A stretch of 64,000 bases of DNA from Acanthaster planci (lineage: Eukaryota > Echinodermata > Asteroidea > Valvatida > Acanthasteridae). This document shows, one piece after another, positions 63,301 through 64,000 of this stretch. Location of the stretch: the NCBI RefSeq assembly GCF_001949145.1, contig NW_019091409.1:579338-643337 (forward strand), given 5' to 3'. Below the pieces are notes generated by a model. It saw nothing but the letters and a program-made list of their open reading frames with translations, was not told the DNA's origin and did not search any database. The translations under genes were made by a program, and so were the position numbers. Every line of letters begins with the position of its first letter. Within the stretch, counting starts at the first letter, position 1.

Positions 63301-63707
63301 AGGAACAGTCCACGAAATCATCATCAAAAATCCAGCTGGAAGGAGTAATCGAAGTTGTAGAAAAAGGTCCATTTTCCAAGATTTTTCCTGGCCAAAGAAG
63401 AACAAACGAATGTCCACAATAGGTACATGTATGTGATACCAGCATGCGTGACAGGCACACGCATAAGCCCAGCCCACCCTAATGGAGAACCTTCTGACCA
63501 GTCTACCCCTTCTTTGCCGCCGAGGGTGCGTTTCTACTCATTGCGAATGGGTGATGAGAAGTGGTGCCAAGAACAATGGAAAAGCAATGACAAAGAAAGA
63601 ATGCCTGATCTTTTGTTAGGATGCAACTGGATGGCAAACATGTACATACCTGGATCTGAGTGCGCTCATCAGGAACAATCTTGGTTTTCACAACAAGTCC
63701 CGCCAAC
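46183..63707 (-). CDS. GPHN: Gephyrin (5' end outside the window)
   Basis: Coding exons in order: 63650-63707, 62755-62847, 61633-61727, 60254-60320, 59658-59795, 54763-54796, 54190-54324, 51921-52013, 51327-51502, 50943-51001, 49329-49482, 48488-48591, 47431-47583, 47162-47226, 46536-46639, 46183-46413. Phases join throughout and give 585 residues to the stop TAG at 46183. The N-terminal MogA-like G domain adenylylates molybdopterin; the C-terminal MoeA-like E domain inserts molybdate. In animals the same protein scaffolds glycine and GABA-A receptors. The first roughly 50 residues of the family lie beyond 64000. Fifteen introns are in the window; one has a GC donor. Confidence in identity is very high because motifs and exon order follow vertebrate gephyrin closely. 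Confidence 0.96.
47806..48399 (+). repeat. TTAA/CCACTT MITE family, full copy in a gephyrin intron
   Basis: 594 bp with TTAA at 47806-47809 and 48396-48399. The ends are CCACTTCGTGCCG and GACAGCAAGTGG. It is co-linear with the 29109-29708 copy. It sits in the intron between gephyrin exons 48488-48591 and 47431-47583. A long open frame across it is incidental. Confidence 0.8.
54763..54796 (-). CDS. GPHN: 34-bp linker micro-exon of gephyrin
   Basis: A tttgcag acceptor and CCAG|gtaagaat donor bound 34 bases that read [11 protein letters not shown] in the only frame that is open and fits. It enters in phase 0, matching the end of 59658-59795, and leaves in phase 1, matching the start of 54190-54324. 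With it the linker between G and E domains is only about 50 residues, far shorter than the vertebrate one. It may be alternatively used. Confidence 0.75.
56119..56124 (-). terminator. Probable polyadenylation signal of the intronic Cys/His gene
   Basis: AATAAA on the minus strand, 50 bases downstream of the stop codon at 56174-56176. It supports exon B being a terminal exon rather than an internal gephyrin exon. Confidence 0.5.
56174..58369 (-). CDS. Unrecognised Cys/His-cluster protein exons inside a gephyrin intron
   Basis: Exon A is 56998-58369 (gcttcag|AAAAG to CCAAG|gtgagt) and exon B is 56174-56562 (cacaaag|GTTGC to stop), joined in phase 1, giving about 586 residues with the 5' end unresolved. 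The N-part is Ser/Asp/Glu-rich with an Asp-Gly-Ser tract. A basic segment follows with [20 protein letters not shown]. Then comes WYLWC and a Cys/His array: C-x5-C-x3-C-x5-C-x3-C-x4-H-x4-H-x-C spanning the splice junction. [19 protein letters not shown] comes next, and a helical tail ([20 protein letters not shown]) ends PKIEKL. The array and following strands recall WRKY-GCM1/FLYWCH-type zinc fingers, but this is only a resemblance. It is either a nested gene or an alternative end of gephyrin, since exon A accepts in phase 0. Confidence 0.75.
59658..63707 (-). CDS. GPHN: Gephyrin G (MogA-like) domain exons
   Basis: Five exons carry [10 protein letters not shown]; then [20 protein letters not shown], the TTGGTG substrate loop; [36 protein letters not shown]; and GSKKGSQ followed by [19 protein letters not shown]. 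The catalytic GGTG and the conserved S[15 protein letters not shown] block are intact, so molybdopterin adenylyltransferase activity is expected. Exon 59658-59795 runs past the domain into a Ser/His-rich linker and ends in phase 0. Confidence 0.95.
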
Positions 63708-64000
63708 CTGCAAACAACATGGATGTAATAGCAGATGTTAAGCAATGCCAAGAACAAGTTTTGCATCAATTACAAAAACTTTAATCATCAAAAGACCACA
63801 AACTTATATTGCTGGCTTGTGCATGCTCAAAGTGGTTACAGGATTGAAAGCATATCACTGTGAAAAATGACTGTATGAGTTGCGAAAATTTCATTTAGGT
63901 CATGCAGGTTTTTTGCAGATAGCAAGTTTACATTATCAGTTGAAGGCTGAGAAACGAGCTTAAATTTATGTTTGCAGGTATGTGCCCACACATTTTTTGT

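Overview
This is eukaryotic, animal-type nuclear DNA. Genes are split into many short exons with GT-AG borders, introns are roughly 0.2-5 kb, and non-coding sequence is AT-rich and full of short miniature transposons. Gephyrin, a GT10 fucosyltransferase and an FBA/DUF4062/NACHT/TPR protein, together with many ACATGTA-type and AGGCCTA-type words, suggest a marine invertebrate (deuterostome-like: echinoderm, hemichordate or lancelet). The exact phylum is not decidable from the window. All gene models below were assembled by hand from splice sites and reading-frame phase; no search was run.

Layout: (1) 902-30924, minus strand: one very large gene of 32-33 coding exons. Every splice phase agrees and the coding length (6027 nt from the ATG at 29907) is a multiple of three. 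The predicted ~2008-residue protein has, in order, an N-terminal basic segment, a triplicated beta-rich repeat in one 1.4-kb exon, a stretch I do not recognise, a complete F-box-associated (FBA) sugar-binding-type domain, a DUF4062-like domain, an acidic linker, a NACHT-type P-loop NTPase and C-terminal TPR-like repeats. The C-terminal half resembles nephrocystin-3/TTC41-type proteins. (2) 31-37.5 kb: intergenic, with a decayed pogo/Tigger transposase and MITEs. (3) 37551-39685, plus strand: a two-exon gene joining a helix-hairpin-helix (ComEA-like) segment to a long disordered basic protein. (4) 41329-43782, minus strand: an alpha-1,3-fucosyltransferase (GT10) with a tiny first exon. (5) 46183-63707, minus strand: gephyrin (molybdenum cofactor synthesis / inhibitory receptor scaffold), lacking only its first exons, which lie beyond the window. 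(6) 56174-58369, minus strand, inside a gephyrin intron: two exons for an unrecognised protein with an acidic/Ser-rich N-part and a Cys/His cluster. It is either a nested gene or an alternative 3' end of gephyrin.

The mobile DNA is informative. A 334-bp TTAA-flanked MITE sits inside another MITE whose uninterrupted paralogue is also in the window, giving a direct empty site. Three ~595-bp copies and one 81-bp copy of a second TTAA-flanked family occur in introns. Two copies of a 150-bp GAGTACCGAAGTG-ended element lie 15 kb apart in opposite orientation.

The genes do not form an evident pathway. The most interesting items are the FBA-DUF4062-NACHT-TPR fusion and the Cys/His-cluster gene inside gephyrin.
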